From positions 1 through 31,347 of the IMG/VR virus record IMGVR_UViG_3300033981_000358: DNA of 31,347 bases. The stretch is one strand, 5' to 3'. The position numbers were made by a program, and so were the translations under genes. Origin of the DNA: a virus. Below are positions 1-8,479 of the stretch, one piece after another (the first letter of the stretch is position 1; every line of letters starts with the position of its first letter). The notes under the pieces are model-generated. The model ran no database searches. It saw nothing but the letters and a program-made list of their open reading frames with translations, and had not been told where the DNA came from.

Positions 1-537
1 GCCGAGATTGATGCCATGTTTGCTGAAGCCTCTGGCATTACCAGCGTTCTCTCAGGTCGCGGAGAAACCGGCGTTAGAAGTCAAGGCCATGCGTCGCAGC
101 TTGCCCGCCTTGGTTCTTCCCGCGCCAAAAAACGTGCGCTGACTATTGAGGACAGTCTTGAGAAGATTGCAACGCAGTATCTCAAGATGATGATGGCTTA
201 TGACGATACCCGCTACCGTGATACCGATGGCAATGAGTTTATTGCCGCCCAGTTCACCAGCGACTTTGTGGTCAAGGTCGATGCTCATTCCAACAGCCCA
301 ATCTTCATGGAAGACGCAAGAGACTTGGCCTTTAGCCTGTACAATGCTGGCGCAATCAGCCGTTCTAGCTTGCTTGAGATGGTTGAGCCACCCATGAAGG
401 ATCGTTTGATTGAAGAAGTCAAAGTCATGGAAGCCAACGCTGCGGCGCAACAAGCAGCGCAACCGCAACAAACGCAACAACCAGCCGCCGAACCTGCCGC
501 TGGAGAGGCCGAACAACCACAGTTGAGGGCAGTGTAA
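1..537 (+). CDS. Portal protein, C-terminal part (cut by window start)
   Basis: The frame is open from base 1, so this is the 3' end of a longer gene. The visible 178 residues contain a stretch with GETGVRSQGHASQLARLGSS followed by AKKRALTIEDSLEKIA, then a segment around ISRSSLLEMV, and end in a Gln/Ala/Pro-rich tail. This arrangement is typical of the C-terminal region of phage portal proteins, which form the dodecameric DNA channel at one capsid vertex. The position directly before scaffold and capsid genes fits. The nearest visible ATG (16) is internal and should not be taken as the start. The stop overlaps the next ATG by one base. Identification rests on motif style and gene order. Confidence 0.72.
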   Translation, partial: AEIDAMFAEASGITSVLSGRGETGVRSQGHASQLARLGSSRAKKRALTIEDSLEKIATQYLKMMMAYDDTRYRDTDGNEFIAAQFTSDFVVKVDAHSNSPIFMEDARDLAFSLYNAGAISRSSLLEMVEPPMKDRLIEEVKVMEANAAAQQAAQPQQTQQPAAEPAAGEAEQPQLRAV

Positions 538-710
538 TGGAACAAAACTCTGGCGCAATGAACTCGCAGTCAATGGTGAAATCAGGTGATCAACCAAGAA
601 TGACGCAACGCGACATTCAATCGACACGCCAACCACCATCCATGAGCTTCAATAGAAATGCTTTCCGAGGGGCAACAAGAAATCAGCCCACTCGTACAAC
701 TGGAAGATAG
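537..710 (+). CDS. Small basic hypothetical protein (57 aa)
   Basis: This short reading frame begins at an ATG that overlaps the portal stop (TAATG) and ends in TAG just before a terminator hairpin. The product is polar and rich in Gln, Ser, Arg and Asn, with no hydrophobic segment and no domain I recognise. The tight coupling to the portal gene and the terminator placed right after its stop argue that it is real. Small disordered proteins at this place are common in podovirus-like genomes, but no function can be assigned. Confidence 0.55.
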   Translation: MEQNSGAMNSQSMVKSGDQPRMTQRDIQSTRQPPSMSFNRNAFRGATRNQPTRTTGR

Positions 711-718
711 TAAAACTA

Positions 719-746
719 TAAAGGGCATATTTTGCCCCTTTTTTTA
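719..746 (+). terminator. Rho-independent terminator after portal unit
   Basis: AAGGGCA (721-727) pairs with TGCCCCTT (733-740), with one bulged C and a five-base loop, and is followed by a run of seven T (739-745). It lies nine bases after the stop of the 57-aa gene. It would end or attenuate transcripts coming through the portal gene, separating packaging genes from capsid genes. Confidence 0.7.
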
Positions 747-747
747 G

Positions 748-776
748 TTGACGCGATAGCTATTTTATATCTATCG
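748..776 (+). promoter_or_regulatory. Possible promoter with overlapping inverted repeat
   Basis: TTGACG (748-753) follows the terminator and resembles a -35 box. No good -10 box sits at 17 bases; TATCTA (768-773) is only 14 away. The same stretch holds an inverted repeat CGATAG (754-759) / CTATCG (771-776), which could be an operator. The next gene begins at 800 after AGGAG. A new promoter is expected here because the terminator precedes 22 kb of genes, but the sequence match is weak. Confidence 0.3.
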
Positions 777-799
777 TTCGCGCAGCATAGGAGTGCTAA

Positions 800-1231
800 A
801 TGGCCGTAAAAACAGAAGACATGATGAGCCTGTTGAAGGCAGATCAAGGTGTTGGTAGCGAACCAGCAACGCCCCCGGCTTTTGAGCAGGAGGAGACAAC
901 TGCGCCTATGGCAAGCCCTATGAGTACGCCGGAACCTAAGCGTGGCGAAGAAGAATCTGCCCGCTTAAATGTGATGATGGCGCTCGATATGCTGCAACAG
1001 GCAATGGGCGCATTCCCTATGGATTCGTCAGAAACCAAAACTATTGAGAAGGTCATTGCTGAAATCACTCGTCGTTTTGGTGAGCGCGAGGCCGATACAC
1101 GCCGCCTGATGCCTTCCGAAATTATCCAGATGATTCAATCTTTGCCTCAAGCCGGTGGCGCTACGCCGGGGCAAAGAGAAGCAATGTCAGCGCCTATCGC
1201 GGGAACAACCGCACCACCTTTGCCAATGTAA
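800..1231 (+). CDS. Hypothetical protein before scaffold (143 aa)
   Basis: The product is 143 residues. The first 50 are acidic, Pro/Thr/Met-rich and look disordered; residues 50-110 look helical (around NVMMALDMLQQAM and KTIEKVIAEITRRFGERE); the tail is Ala/Pro/Gly-rich. An AGGAG sits at a normal distance before the ATG. It is the first gene after the terminator and lies between portal and scaffold, where small assembly or head-accessory proteins are usual. I do not recognise the family and give no function. Confidence 0.7.
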   Translation: MAVKTEDMMSLLKADQGVGSEPATPPAFEQEETTAPMASPMSTPEPKRGEEESARLNVMMALDMLQQAMGAFPMDSSETKTIEKVIAEITRRFGEREADTRRLMPSEIIQMIQSLPQAGGATPGQREAMSAPIAGTTAPPLPM

Positions 1232-1240
1232 GGAGTAATC

Positions 1241-1426
1241 ATGGAACTTTTTAAACCCAAAGGCGCAATGTCGGTTCGCCGTCCTACCGATAATTCGCAA
1301 ATGAATGGTCAAATCTATAACACCCCACGCTTCTCGGAAATGGGTGGCCTCTCGAATGCCAGCAAAACTGGTAAGCGTAACGCCATGACCATGAGCAAGC
1401 CGGGCGACACCAAAAAGATTTACTAA
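1241..1426 (+). CDS. Small hypothetical protein (61 aa)
   Basis: This 61-residue basic, Met/Asn/Ser-rich product has no membrane segment or known motif. A strong AAGGAG ribosome site overlaps the stop of the gene before it, and the next gene follows in 18 bases, so it is part of the head-gene operon. Low complexity suggests a disordered structural accessory protein; this is inference only. Confidence 0.6.
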   Translation: MELFKPKGAMSVRRPTDNSQMNGQIYNTPRFSEMGGLSNASKTGKRNAMTMSKPGDTKKIY

Positions 1427-1444
1427 TAAGACAAGGGGCTAATC

Positions 1445-1972
1445 ATGAGTCTGGAAAACTATTCTCCCGAAGCGATTGCAGAGCTTGCTGCGCTTTCTGA
1501 GCGTTTAAACTCTAATCCAAAAACACGCAAACGGTTTCTTGGTTTAGCACAAGAAGTCACGCCTGACCTTTCTGTGCCGGAACTAGAGATGGAAGCGATT
1601 GTCAACGAACGTGCTTCGGCGGCAGAAAAGCGTGTGGAAGACCTTGAGAAACAACTTCGCGCCCGTGAAATACGCGAGGAACTAAACAAGCGTCGCAGTC
1701 GTTTGAAAGAGCAAGGGTTGGCTCAGTCTGATGATGAAATCCTTGAAATTGAAAAATTGATGACCGAAAAAGGCATTGCTAATCATGAAACCGCTGCGGA
1801 TTACTGGCGGCACATGAAGCAGTCAGCCGTGCCAACACCCGGTTATCCACAGCCAGTGATGTCTCGCATGGACATCAAGGGCTATATGAAAAATCCGGTA
1901 GGTGCTGCGCGTGAAAACGCACACTTAGCTTTGGCTGAACTTCGCAAGAATCCAAAGCCAATCGGTTTGTAA
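1445..1972 (+). CDS. Putative scaffolding protein
   Basis: The 175-residue product is highly charged and mainly helical. Residues about 50-120 form a probable coiled coil (around EKRVEDLEKQLRAREIREEL), with a helical continuation and a C-terminal basic segment ending in KNPKPIGL. A charged coiled-coil protein directly before the major capsid gene is the usual profile of a phage scaffold, which organises coat subunits around the portal and then leaves. No protease domain is seen, so it is not a fused protease-scaffold. Assignment is by position and composition. Confidence 0.6.
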   Translation: MSLENYSPEAIAELAALSERLNSNPKTRKRFLGLAQEVTPDLSVPELEMEAIVNERASAAEKRVEDLEKQLRAREIREELNKRRSRLKEQGLAQSDDEILEIEKLMTEKGIANHETAADYWRHMKQSAVPTPGYPQPVMSRMDIKGYMKNPVGAARENAHLALAELRKNPKPIGL

Positions 1973-2002
1973 GGGGCTATTTTTAAACTTCGGAGGTAAA
2001 TT

Positions 2003-3013
2003 ATGCCTATTGGTGGCGGCATTCTTCCGGCTTCGGGTACTAATCAGTACAACGAGTTGACCTACGTCACTCGTCGGGCATTTATCCCGAAGTTGGTCGT
2101 ACAAATCTACAACTCTACGCCCCTCATGGCGGCGCTGATCGCAAACAGTCAAACTGCTTCTGGCGGTGTGTCTTCTGTGTCGGTGCCTGTTCAGGGTTCT
2201 CAGTTCGTGAATGCTCAGTGGTCGGACTATTCCGGTTCGTTCGCGCAGCCTTCCGTTCAGCAAGGTGCTTACCAAGCTGAATTTAACCTGAAACTGCTGG
2301 TTTCTCCCGTACCGTTCCTCGGTATGGAAGGTGCAGTGCAGCAAGACTATGCAATCATTCCTCTGATTGAGGCTCGCATGAACGATGCGACCAACGTCAT
2401 GATGGATTCGATGGCAACTGCGCTGTACAACAACACCAGCAACAACCAGCAATTCATCGGTCTGCCAGCCGCAGTCGATGATGGTACTGGTACAGCGACT
2501 TACGGTAACATCAACCGTAGCTCAAACACTTGGTGGAAGTCCAAGCAGTACGCCGCTGGCTCGGTCAACCCGACCCGTCAGAACGTCCTGCAATACATTT
2601 CCGGCACGGTGAAGAATGGCGCAGAAGTGCCAACCTTCGGTGTGTGCGGTTTTGGTACTTGGACGCTGCTGGCACAAGATTATGTAGGCCAAGAGAGCTA
2701 CATGATTACTCCCGGCTCTGGCTTTGATGGCGATGCAAACGGCCCACAAGCCGCTTTCCGCGCCCTGATGGTCGCCGGTGTGCCTATTTATCCCGACCCG
2801 TATTGCCCAGAAGGTACACTCTACCTGCTGAACACGAACTATCTCTCGCTCTATATCCATGAGCAAGCGTCGTTCGCTTTCACCGGCTTTGAGTCCACCC
2901 TTCCGAACTTCCAGATTGGCTACGTTGGTGCAGTTCTGATGATTGCAGAACTGGTAAACACCAAGCCGAAAGCCATGACGAAGATTACGGGCTACAACTC
3001 TTTGAGCCTGTAA
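2003..3013 (+). CDS. Major capsid protein
   Basis: The 336-residue product has the size, composition and place of an HK97-fold coat protein. The N-terminal part resembles tailed-phage coats (YVTRRAFIPKLVVQIYNSTP), the middle has many Asn, Gly and Thr, and the C-terminal part holds a G-V-P-I-Y-P-D-P-Y-C-P-E-G segment followed by LYLLNTNYLSLYIHE. That pattern, a conserved Pro/Gly turn before a hydrophobic strand, is seen in a family of phage coats in which residues around it build the A-domain. GGAGGT just upstream is the strongest ribosome site in the region, as expected for the most abundant virion protein. Confidence 0.85.
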   Translation: MPIGGGILPASGTNQYNELTYVTRRAFIPKLVVQIYNSTPLMAALIANSQTASGGVSSVSVPVQGSQFVNAQWSDYSGSFAQPSVQQGAYQAEFNLKLLVSPVPFLGMEGAVQQDYAIIPLIEARMNDATNVMMDSMATALYNNTSNNQQFIGLPAAVDDGTGTATYGNINRSSNTWWKSKQYAAGSVNPTRQNVLQYISGTVKNGAEVPTFGVCGFGTWTLLAQDYVGQESYMITPGSGFDGDANGPQAAFRALMVAGVPIYPDPYCPEGTLYLLNTNYLSLYIHEQASFAFTGFESTLPNFQIGYVGAVLMIAELVNTKPKAMTKITGYNSLSL

Positions 3014-3022
3014 GGAGGAATC

Positions 3023-3346
3023 ATGTCTTTAGCTACCAATAAAATCCTGCTGGCTGGCGCTCAGAGCAACACTCCGGGTGCCTACTTCCAGACTGTTACC
3101 ATTAGTGCTGTCAACACTGGCAACGGTACGGTAATTCCGGCTGGCCTGTTTGTTATGTTCCCGTCGGCAAACGTCTCTGTGCTGGCTTATAACGGTTCGT
3201 CTAACGCAACTGTTATGGCTGCAAACACAGGTGGCGTGGTGTTCTCGGATGGTATCAACGTGTATGCCAAAGATTCTGCTGGCACTGCAACGGTGACGCT
3301 ACTTGAGATCAACGGCGGTCAGGCTGCTGGCGAAACCTACGCATAA
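3023..3346 (+). CDS. Putative head decoration protein (107 aa)
   Basis: This 107-residue product is rich in Val, Thr, Gly and Asn, with an expected all-beta fold and no charged helices. It begins nine bases after the coat gene behind AAGGAGG, another strong ribosome site, which suggests high expression. Small beta proteins right after the coat gene often bind the outer capsid surface or form head fibres. There is no diagnostic motif; the role is inferred from position and composition. Confidence 0.55.
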   Translation: MSLATNKILLAGAQSNTPGAYFQTVTISAVNTGNGTVIPAGLFVMFPSANVSVLAYNGSSNATVMAANTGGVVFSDGINVYAKDSAGTATVTLLEINGGQAAGETYA

Positions 3347-3358
3347 GGGGGAAAGACT

Positions 3359-3760
3359 ATGGACGCAAATGCAGTCGGTCATGAGTACCCAGATGCTTTT
3401 GGTAATGTTCGTCTTGCCGTTCAGACAGCGGTTAGTCTGAATGCCACAGGCGACATTACTACGCTGGTTGCTCAAGCCGCAACGAAGTACATTGTGCGTC
3501 GGATAGTTCTGTCCAACTTCAGTGGTAATGCAAGTGGTGCTAATGTGGGTGTCTTCACCGCCGCAAGCGGTGGAGGCACTACCATTGCTGCGGATCAGGC
3601 TTTGAGTGCTGCAACTGGCACAACCAAGTTTGATGATCTGACGCTTGCATCAGCAGCAAACACTGACGTTCAAACTGCCCGCGTGCTTTATGTTAATTGT
3701 TCGGTCAATGCCGCAGTCACTTGCGACGTTGCCCTTTATGGAGATATTGTCTCGCTATGA
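3359..3760 (+). CDS. Hypothetical beta-rich structural protein (133 aa)
   Basis: The product is 133 residues, Ala/Thr/Val/Gly-rich and probably all beta, with alternating strand-like segments (IVRRIVLSNFSG, ARVLYVNCSVNA). The start follows AAGGGGGAAAG. It lies in the head cluster between a decoration-like gene and a gene it overlaps by ATGA. A capsid-surface or head-fibre role is likely but unproven; I do not recognise the family. Confidence 0.6.
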   Translation: MDANAVGHEYPDAFGNVRLAVQTAVSLNATGDITTLVAQAATKYIVRRIVLSNFSGNASGANVGVFTAASGGGTTIAADQALSAATGTTKFDDLTLASAANTDVQTARVLYVNCSVNAAVTCDVALYGDIVSL

Positions 3761-4119
3761 CTACGATCTTTGTTCGCAACAATGGTTCTGATCCTTTTTC
3801 CGACGGTCTTGATGGCATTATGTATAACTTCGAGCCGGGGAAAGAGGTAGAGATTCCTGAGATTGCAGCAAAGCATATCTTTGGTTATGGCGATGACAAT
3901 AAAGAGCCTTATTTAGTTCGGCTTGGTTGGATGAAGATGAGTAACCAGTTCAACATGGCAATGGAAAGACTGGGTACATTTTCCTTTTCTAAGGAATCAT
4001 CTTTACCCAAACAAGAGCCAGCTAAGACAGTCCACTTGTCAGCCCCAGTGGTGGAGCGAGTAGCCGCCCCAATGCCTAAAGCAAAGGGTGCGGCGAAAGT
4101 TGCAAATCTTAATGGTTAA
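3757..4119 (+). CDS. Hypothetical head-region protein (120 aa)
   Basis: I take the start at 3757, where ATG overlaps the previous stop as ATGA, rather than an in-frame ATG 60 bases upstream inside the previous gene. The 120-residue product has an N-terminal globular part with a segment around YNFEPGKEVEIPEIAAKHIF and a basic, Ala/Lys/Pro-rich tail. The first part resembles small phage head proteins in which a strand is followed by a helix that binds the capsid, but this is not a firm match. It is translationally coupled to its neighbour. Confidence 0.6.
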   Translation: MTTIFVRNNGSDPFSDGLDGIMYNFEPGKEVEIPEIAAKHIFGYGDDNKEPYLVRLGWMKMSNQFNMAMERLGTFSFSKESSLPKQEPAKTVHLSAPVVERVAAPMPKAKGAAKVANLNG

Positions 4120-4121
4120 TC

Positions 4122-4760
4122 ATGGCAGATACGTTGTCTGGGTACATTACGCAGACCCGACGTTTATTGCATGACGTTAATGCGAACTTCTGGACAGATG
4201 CAGAGCTAACGGATTACATAAACGATGGGCGAAACACCCTTGTCAGAGACACTGGGTGCAACCGCGTTTTGCAAAACCATACCGCACCCTATAACGTCGA
4301 GACAATCGACTTTTCTGACCTGCCTGAAGGAAACAATACCGTTGATGTGCTAAACGTCATTCTGTATTGGGGTGACTCACGCATTCCTTTGAGCTATTTT
4401 CCTTGGACAAACTTCAACGCACAGTTGCGATACTGGCAAAACTTTACTGGTCGCCCGGTAGCGTTTTCCATGTATGGGCCGAAGAAGATTTTTATTGGCC
4501 CAAAACCAGACCAAGCATATCAAATGGAGTTTGATACCGTGGTTTTGGTTGATCCAATGACCAATGGTGCTGACGTTGAGGTATTACCCAACCCATTTAC
4601 TGAGGCAGTGCCGTTTTATGCTGCCTACATAGCAAAATATCAAGAGCAATCCTACGGCGAGGCTGAGATATTCAAACAAGAATACAGCAAGCATGTGATG
4701 GAGGCTCTGAATACTACCTTTACACGCAGACTGACAACACCTTACGTAGCGGGGTATTGA
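4122..4760 (+). CDS. Head-tail adaptor (connector) protein
   Basis: The 212-residue product starts with helices carrying the pattern WTDAELTDYINDGRNTLVRD, which is characteristic of the phage adaptor family that docks under the portal (the gp4/gp11-like role in podoviruses). A beta-rich middle includes PKKIFIGPKPDQAYQMEFD, and the C-terminal helix is Tyr/Glu-rich. Its place between head genes and the nozzle gene agrees. It would form a ring joining portal and tail nozzle. Confidence 0.7.
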   Translation: MADTLSGYITQTRRLLHDVNANFWTDAELTDYINDGRNTLVRDTGCNRVLQNHTAPYNVETIDFSDLPEGNNTVDVLNVILYWGDSRIPLSYFPWTNFNAQLRYWQNFTGRPVAFSMYGPKKIFIGPKPDQAYQMEFDTVVLVDPMTNGADVEVLPNPFTEAVPFYAAYIAKYQEQSYGEAEIFKQEYSKHVMEALNTTFTRRLTTPYVAGY

Positions 4761-4761
4761 T

Positions 4762-6492
4762 ATGGCTGCGGCAGAGCAAAAGAAACAATATGCCGTAGTC
4801 AAAGACTTCAAAGGGTTGAATACCAAAAACAACCGCACAGTCATTGATAATGGTGAGTTTAGCTGGCTAGAAAACATCCAGCCCGTTGGCTTTGGCAATC
4901 TAAAGATCGTTCCCGGCAATCAACAACTTGCCAATGTTGCATTTGCTGCCAATGTCAGCTTTATGGGTTCGGTCAACATTAACAACAACGAGTATGTGCT
5001 TGGCTTTCAAGATAATGGCTCTGCACAATACGTCAACATTACCACTGGCGCTCAAGGCAACATAGCTGGAGCCAATACGTTTTCTAATTCCGATGTAATG
5101 ATTACCCAGTGGCGCAATGAACGCGCCCTGATTATTGATCCAGTCAAAGGCTATAAGACTTGGGATGGCGTAAATCTGTTGTCTATTGGCAGTATCAATA
5201 CCATTACGATCAATAATGCTGGCAGCGGTTACTTAACATCAAATACGACGGTAACTTTTGGTGCGCCTAATGAGGCTAATGGCGTACAGGCAACAGGCAC
5301 AGTTACAGTTGTTGCCAATGCCGTATCTGAAGTGATTGTAACGGAACCCGGCACAGGTTATACCTCACCACCCACAGTCACCATTGCCGGTGCGGGAACC
5401 AACGCCAATGTGACTTGCACAATTCTGAATCAAAGCGGATCAGATATTGCCACTTTTTCAGGCCGCACTTGGATTGCCCAAGACCGGACGGTGTACTACA
5501 CGGCAGCAGACACTTATAACGATTTTATCAATTTAACGGCTGGCTTTATTACTTTAAGTGATGCTACGTTAAGAACGGTAATTACCCGTATTTTGTCTGC
5601 CAACAACTTCTTGTATGTGTTTGGCGAAGACAGTATCAATGTTTTTTCGGATGTGCGGATTGACTCAACTACTGGCACATCACTGTTTACCAACACAAAC
5701 GTATCGGCATCCGTTGGTTCATCGTTAAAGCACGCGATCTTTCCATATTTCCGTTCAGTATTATTTATGAACGAATACGGTGTGTACGCGCTGGTAGGTG
5801 CAACAACCACTAAAATTAGTGACCCGTTAGATGGTATTTTCCCACGGGTTAATTTTGACTTGGAAATTAGTGGTGGTCAGTGCCTAATCAATAACATTCT
5901 TTGCGCTGTCTTTAACTTTAAATTTAATGACGGTGGCACAGAGCGTTGGTTGCAAGCGGCATTCTTTGAGCGCAAGTGGTTCTTTACGAATCAGTTGGCT
6001 GATTGCTACTATGTTGTTCCAGCATTTAAAGATGGCTTTATCAATCTGTATGGCACCAGCGGTAAAAACTTGTATCAGTTCTATGAAGATGCGTTAAATC
6101 CGGTTGACATGATTTTGCAAACTGCTTTGTTGCCAATGGGTGATCCTATCCGTGACAAGCAAGCATTGAAGATTGGCATTGAAGCAACGCTAGGGTCTGA
6201 GCCGATTATCTTTGATGCGTATGTCGATTCAGAGTCGCAACAATCGCCAGCCATTGAGTTCTCCAATGCAATTATTTGGTTAAATAACTTAGGCGCTCCG
6301 ATTTCTTGGAGCAACAATGTCAGTTTGACTATTGGATGGGCGGCGGCAAACAGTGCTGGCAGTGGTTATTACCTGTACAAGAGAGATGCCAAGATGTTTG
6401 GTAAATATTTAGGCATTACGTTGGAGGGCAGCGTAACGCCATTTACGATTAACGGTTTTGAGTTTGAGCATGAATTGAGAGCGAGGTTCTAA
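4762..6492 (+). CDS. Tail nozzle / DNA-stabilisation protein with inserted repeats
   Basis: The product is 576 residues and mainly beta. It begins with KDFKGLNTKNNRTVIDNGEFSW-like sequence, typical of phage nozzle or packaged-DNA stabilisation proteins (T7 gp12-like or P22 gp10-like), which carry a beta-propeller platform and close the channel. Two related repeats with a GxGY core lie at about 145-185 (GSGY 154-157) and 188-222 (GTGY 197-200, then SPPTVTIAG) and look like an inserted domain. The C-terminal part returns to strand-like repeats. The gene starts two bases after the adaptor stop and is followed at once by the fibre gene. Function is inferred from fold style and order. Confidence 0.65.
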   Translation: MAAAEQKKQYAVVKDFKGLNTKNNRTVIDNGEFSWLENIQPVGFGNLKIVPGNQQLANVAFAANVSFMGSVNINNNEYVLGFQDNGSAQYVNITTGAQGNIAGANTFSNSDVMITQWRNERALIIDPVKGYKTWDGVNLLSIGSINTITINNAGSGYLTSNTTVTFGAPNEANGVQATGTVTVVANAVSEVIVTEPGTGYTSPPTVTIAGAGTNANVTCTILNQSGSDIATFSGRTWIAQDRTVYYTAADTYNDFINLTAGFITLSDATLRTVITRILSANNFLYVFGEDSINVFSDVRIDSTTGTSLFTNTNVSASVGSSLKHAIFPYFRSVLFMNEYGVYALVGATTTKISDPLDGIFPRVNFDLEISGGQCLINNILCAVFNFKFNDGGTERWLQAAFFERKWFFTNQLADCYYVVPAFKDGFINLYGTSGKNLYQFYEDALNPVDMILQTALLPMGDPIRDKQALKIGIEATLGSEPIIFDAYVDSESQQSPAIEFSNAIIWLNNLGAPISWSNNVSLTIGWAAANSAGSGYYLYKRDAKMFGKYLGITLEGSVTPFTINGFEFEHELRARF

Positions 6493-8100
6493 ATGCCATT
6501 ACCTATTACGATACCCAATACGTTTGCAAACGCTACTGCAACGATTCCGCTATCTCAGCTTGATAACAACTTTTCAACGGTGGCGGTGGCAGTCAACAGC
6601 ATTGGCAATGGCGCATTTACGCTGGCTAATGTTCAAGTGACTGGCGGCAAGATTGCTAATGTTGTATTAGACAATGTATCGGTTGATGTTGAAACGCTAT
6701 CGAATGTCACGATTACCAATCTGACGGTTAATGGCAATGCAACGCTGACCAATGCGGCGGTAACTGCCAATGTAGCAACGATTACGACGGCAAATACGAC
6801 AGATGTGACGGCTTCTAACTCAGCGGTCATCTCAGTTAATACCAGTGGCAACGCACTCCGTATCACGCAGGTAGGAAGTGGCAATGCGCTGCTAGTTGAG
6901 GATAGTTCAAACCCAGACAGTTCGCCGTTTGTAGTTGATGCCGCAGGAAGCGTGGGGATTGGTACGAGTTCGCCAAGTTATCCGCTTCATGTTCAGTTTT
7001 CCAGCGCAGTTGCTTATAGTTCTTCCGATATGTCTGCGGCGGGCATCACCGCGTTTTTATATAACTCGTCGGTCACAGACAGTACGGCGACCACTTTATA
7101 TATGGGCGTAAACGGAACTAGCACTGACGCAGCGGCGGCCATAAGCACTGTTTACACCTCGGCTAGCAATGGTGCGTTAGCTTTTGGAACAAGAGGTGGC
7201 GGCAATGTTATTGAACGCGCCCGTATCGACTCCTCCGGGCGGTTGCTGGTGGGGTTGACCTCAACTAATAGCGCATTTGGCGGGAAGCTGCAAGTCGAAG
7301 GTACATCAGACGCTTTTGCAAGTCTTGTACGTTATAGCTCTAGTGCGGCGAGCAATCCAGCTTTTTACTTTGGCCGTTCTAAGAGCGCAACGCTTGGAAC
7401 AAACACAATCGTTGCATCTGGTGACGCATTGGGCGCTATTGTTTTCTCTGGCGCAAACGGAACTGGATATAGCGATGCCGCTTCTATCCAAGGACTTGTA
7501 GACGGTACTCCCGGTGCTTCTGCCGACATGCCCGGTCGCTTGGTATTCAGCACATCTGCTGATGGTTCTGCTACACCGACTGAGAGGATGCGTATCGACT
7601 CCAGCGGTAACGTGTTGGTGAACCGTACAACTGGTCTTGGTAGCGCAAAATTTGTTGTTGAGGCAGATACAACAACAGCAAATCCAATGACGGTTAGCAA
7701 TAGCCGATCAAGTGCTGCTACTGACTACTCAATTTTGTTTTACCGTAACGCATCACTTGTTGGGTCTGTTCAAACAACTCTGTCTGCCACTTCATACGTA
7801 ACATCTTCTGACTACCGCCTAAAGCACGACATCGCCCCAATAACCGGCGCATTGGCAAGGGTCGCACTACTCAAACCCTGCACATATAAGTGGAACGCTG
7901 ACGACAGCAACGGCGAAGGCTTCATTGCCCATGAACTCCAAGCAGTCGTACCTGACGCAGTATCGGGAGAAAAAGATGGTGAAGAAATGCAGGGTGTGGA
8001 CTACGGCAAACTGACGCCAATCCTGACTGCGGCACTTCAAGAGGCGATTGCTAAGATTGAAGCCCTTCAGGCTCGTATTGCCGTACTGGAGGCAAAATGA
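6493..8100 (+). CDS. Tail fibre/spike with C-terminal S74 chaperone
   Basis: The 535-residue protein has an N-terminal attachment region, long Asn/Thr/Val-rich beta repeats, and fibre motifs such as GSVGIGTSSP and two RIDSSG units. The last 97 residues are a peptidase S74 intramolecular chaperone: SSDYRLKHDI places Ser439 and Lys444 five apart, as in the catalytic pair of endosialidase-type chaperones, followed by GFIAHELQAVVPDAV and a terminal coiled coil. The family trims itself before the serine after trimer folding. The start ATG directly follows the stop of the nozzle gene. It probably contacts the host surface. Confidence 0.85.
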   Translation: MPLPITIPNTFANATATIPLSQLDNNFSTVAVAVNSIGNGAFTLANVQVTGGKIANVVLDNVSVDVETLSNVTITNLTVNGNATLTNAAVTANVATITTANTTDVTASNSAVISVNTSGNALRITQVGSGNALLVEDSSNPDSSPFVVDAAGSVGIGTSSPSYPLHVQFSSAVAYSSSDMSAAGITAFLYNSSVTDSTATTLYMGVNGTSTDAAAAISTVYTSASNGALAFGTRGGGNVIERARIDSSGRLLVGLTSTNSAFGGKLQVEGTSDAFASLVRYSSSAASNPAFYFGRSKSATLGTNTIVASGDALGAIVFSGANGTGYSDAASIQGLVDGTPGASADMPGRLVFSTSADGSATPTERMRIDSSGNVLVNRTTGLGSAKFVVEADTTTANPMTVSNSRSSAATDYSILFYRNASLVGSVQTTLSATSYVTSSDYRLKHDIAPITGALARVALLKPCTYKWNADDSNGEGFIAHELQAVVPDAVSGEKDGEEMQGVDYGKLTPILTAALQEAIAKIEALQARIAVLEAK

Positions 8101-8477
8101 AAGCGCTGACCGCTGAAAACGATTTTGGTTATACCAAGCAGACTATTGCGTTGGCTGACATTATGACTGATGAAAAACAGTCGGTGGTTGATGTTGCAAA
8201 CAACTGGGCTGTATTTCCACGGCATCTTCAGGTCGCAACCAGCATCGCCTCGCAAGGGTTAAAGAATCCGATTATCGTGCTGGCTGATGGTGATAAGTAT
8301 CGGTTCACGGCTTCTGGCGGCAGAATTCAATTTGCGGTAGTAAACGGCTACACACACATTGACGCAATCGTGTTGGACAATGAAGAAGATGTGCGACCTT
8401 TAATGGTTCAACAAGCGCAAACCGAAGAGCAGTATCTTGATCCTCAATACATTACCCGTTGGTGGGAAGGAAATTAA
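8097..8477 (+). CDS. ParB-like domain protein (126 aa)
   Basis: The gene is joined to the fibre gene by an ATGA overlap. In the 126-residue product, residues 57-94 (NPIIVLADGDKYRFTASGGR then IQFAVVNGYTHIDAIV) follow the ParB/sulfiredoxin-fold pattern of strand, Gly-Gly-Arg turn, helix and strand found in ParB N-terminal domains and phage nuclease-like relatives. There is no ParB-type HTH and no partner ParA. The fold is plausible, while activity (nuclease or CTP binding) is unknown. The place inside the fibre cluster is odd for a partition protein. Confidence 0.5.
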   Translation: MKALTAENDFGYTKQTIALADIMTDEKQSVVDVANNWAVFPRHLQVATSIASQGLKNPIIVLADGDKYRFTASGGRIQFAVVNGYTHIDAIVLDNEEDVRPLMVQQAQTEEQYLDPQYITRWWEGN

Positions 8478-8479
8478 CT

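Noticed and set aside
52-639. 195-codon minus-strand frame across the portal gene.
   Set aside because: Antisense to a well-supported gene; composition is that of a shadow frame with no ribosome site.
1925-2452. 175-codon minus-strand frame over the capsid gene.
   Set aside because: Antisense to the major capsid gene and Arg/His/Cys-rich; a shadow.
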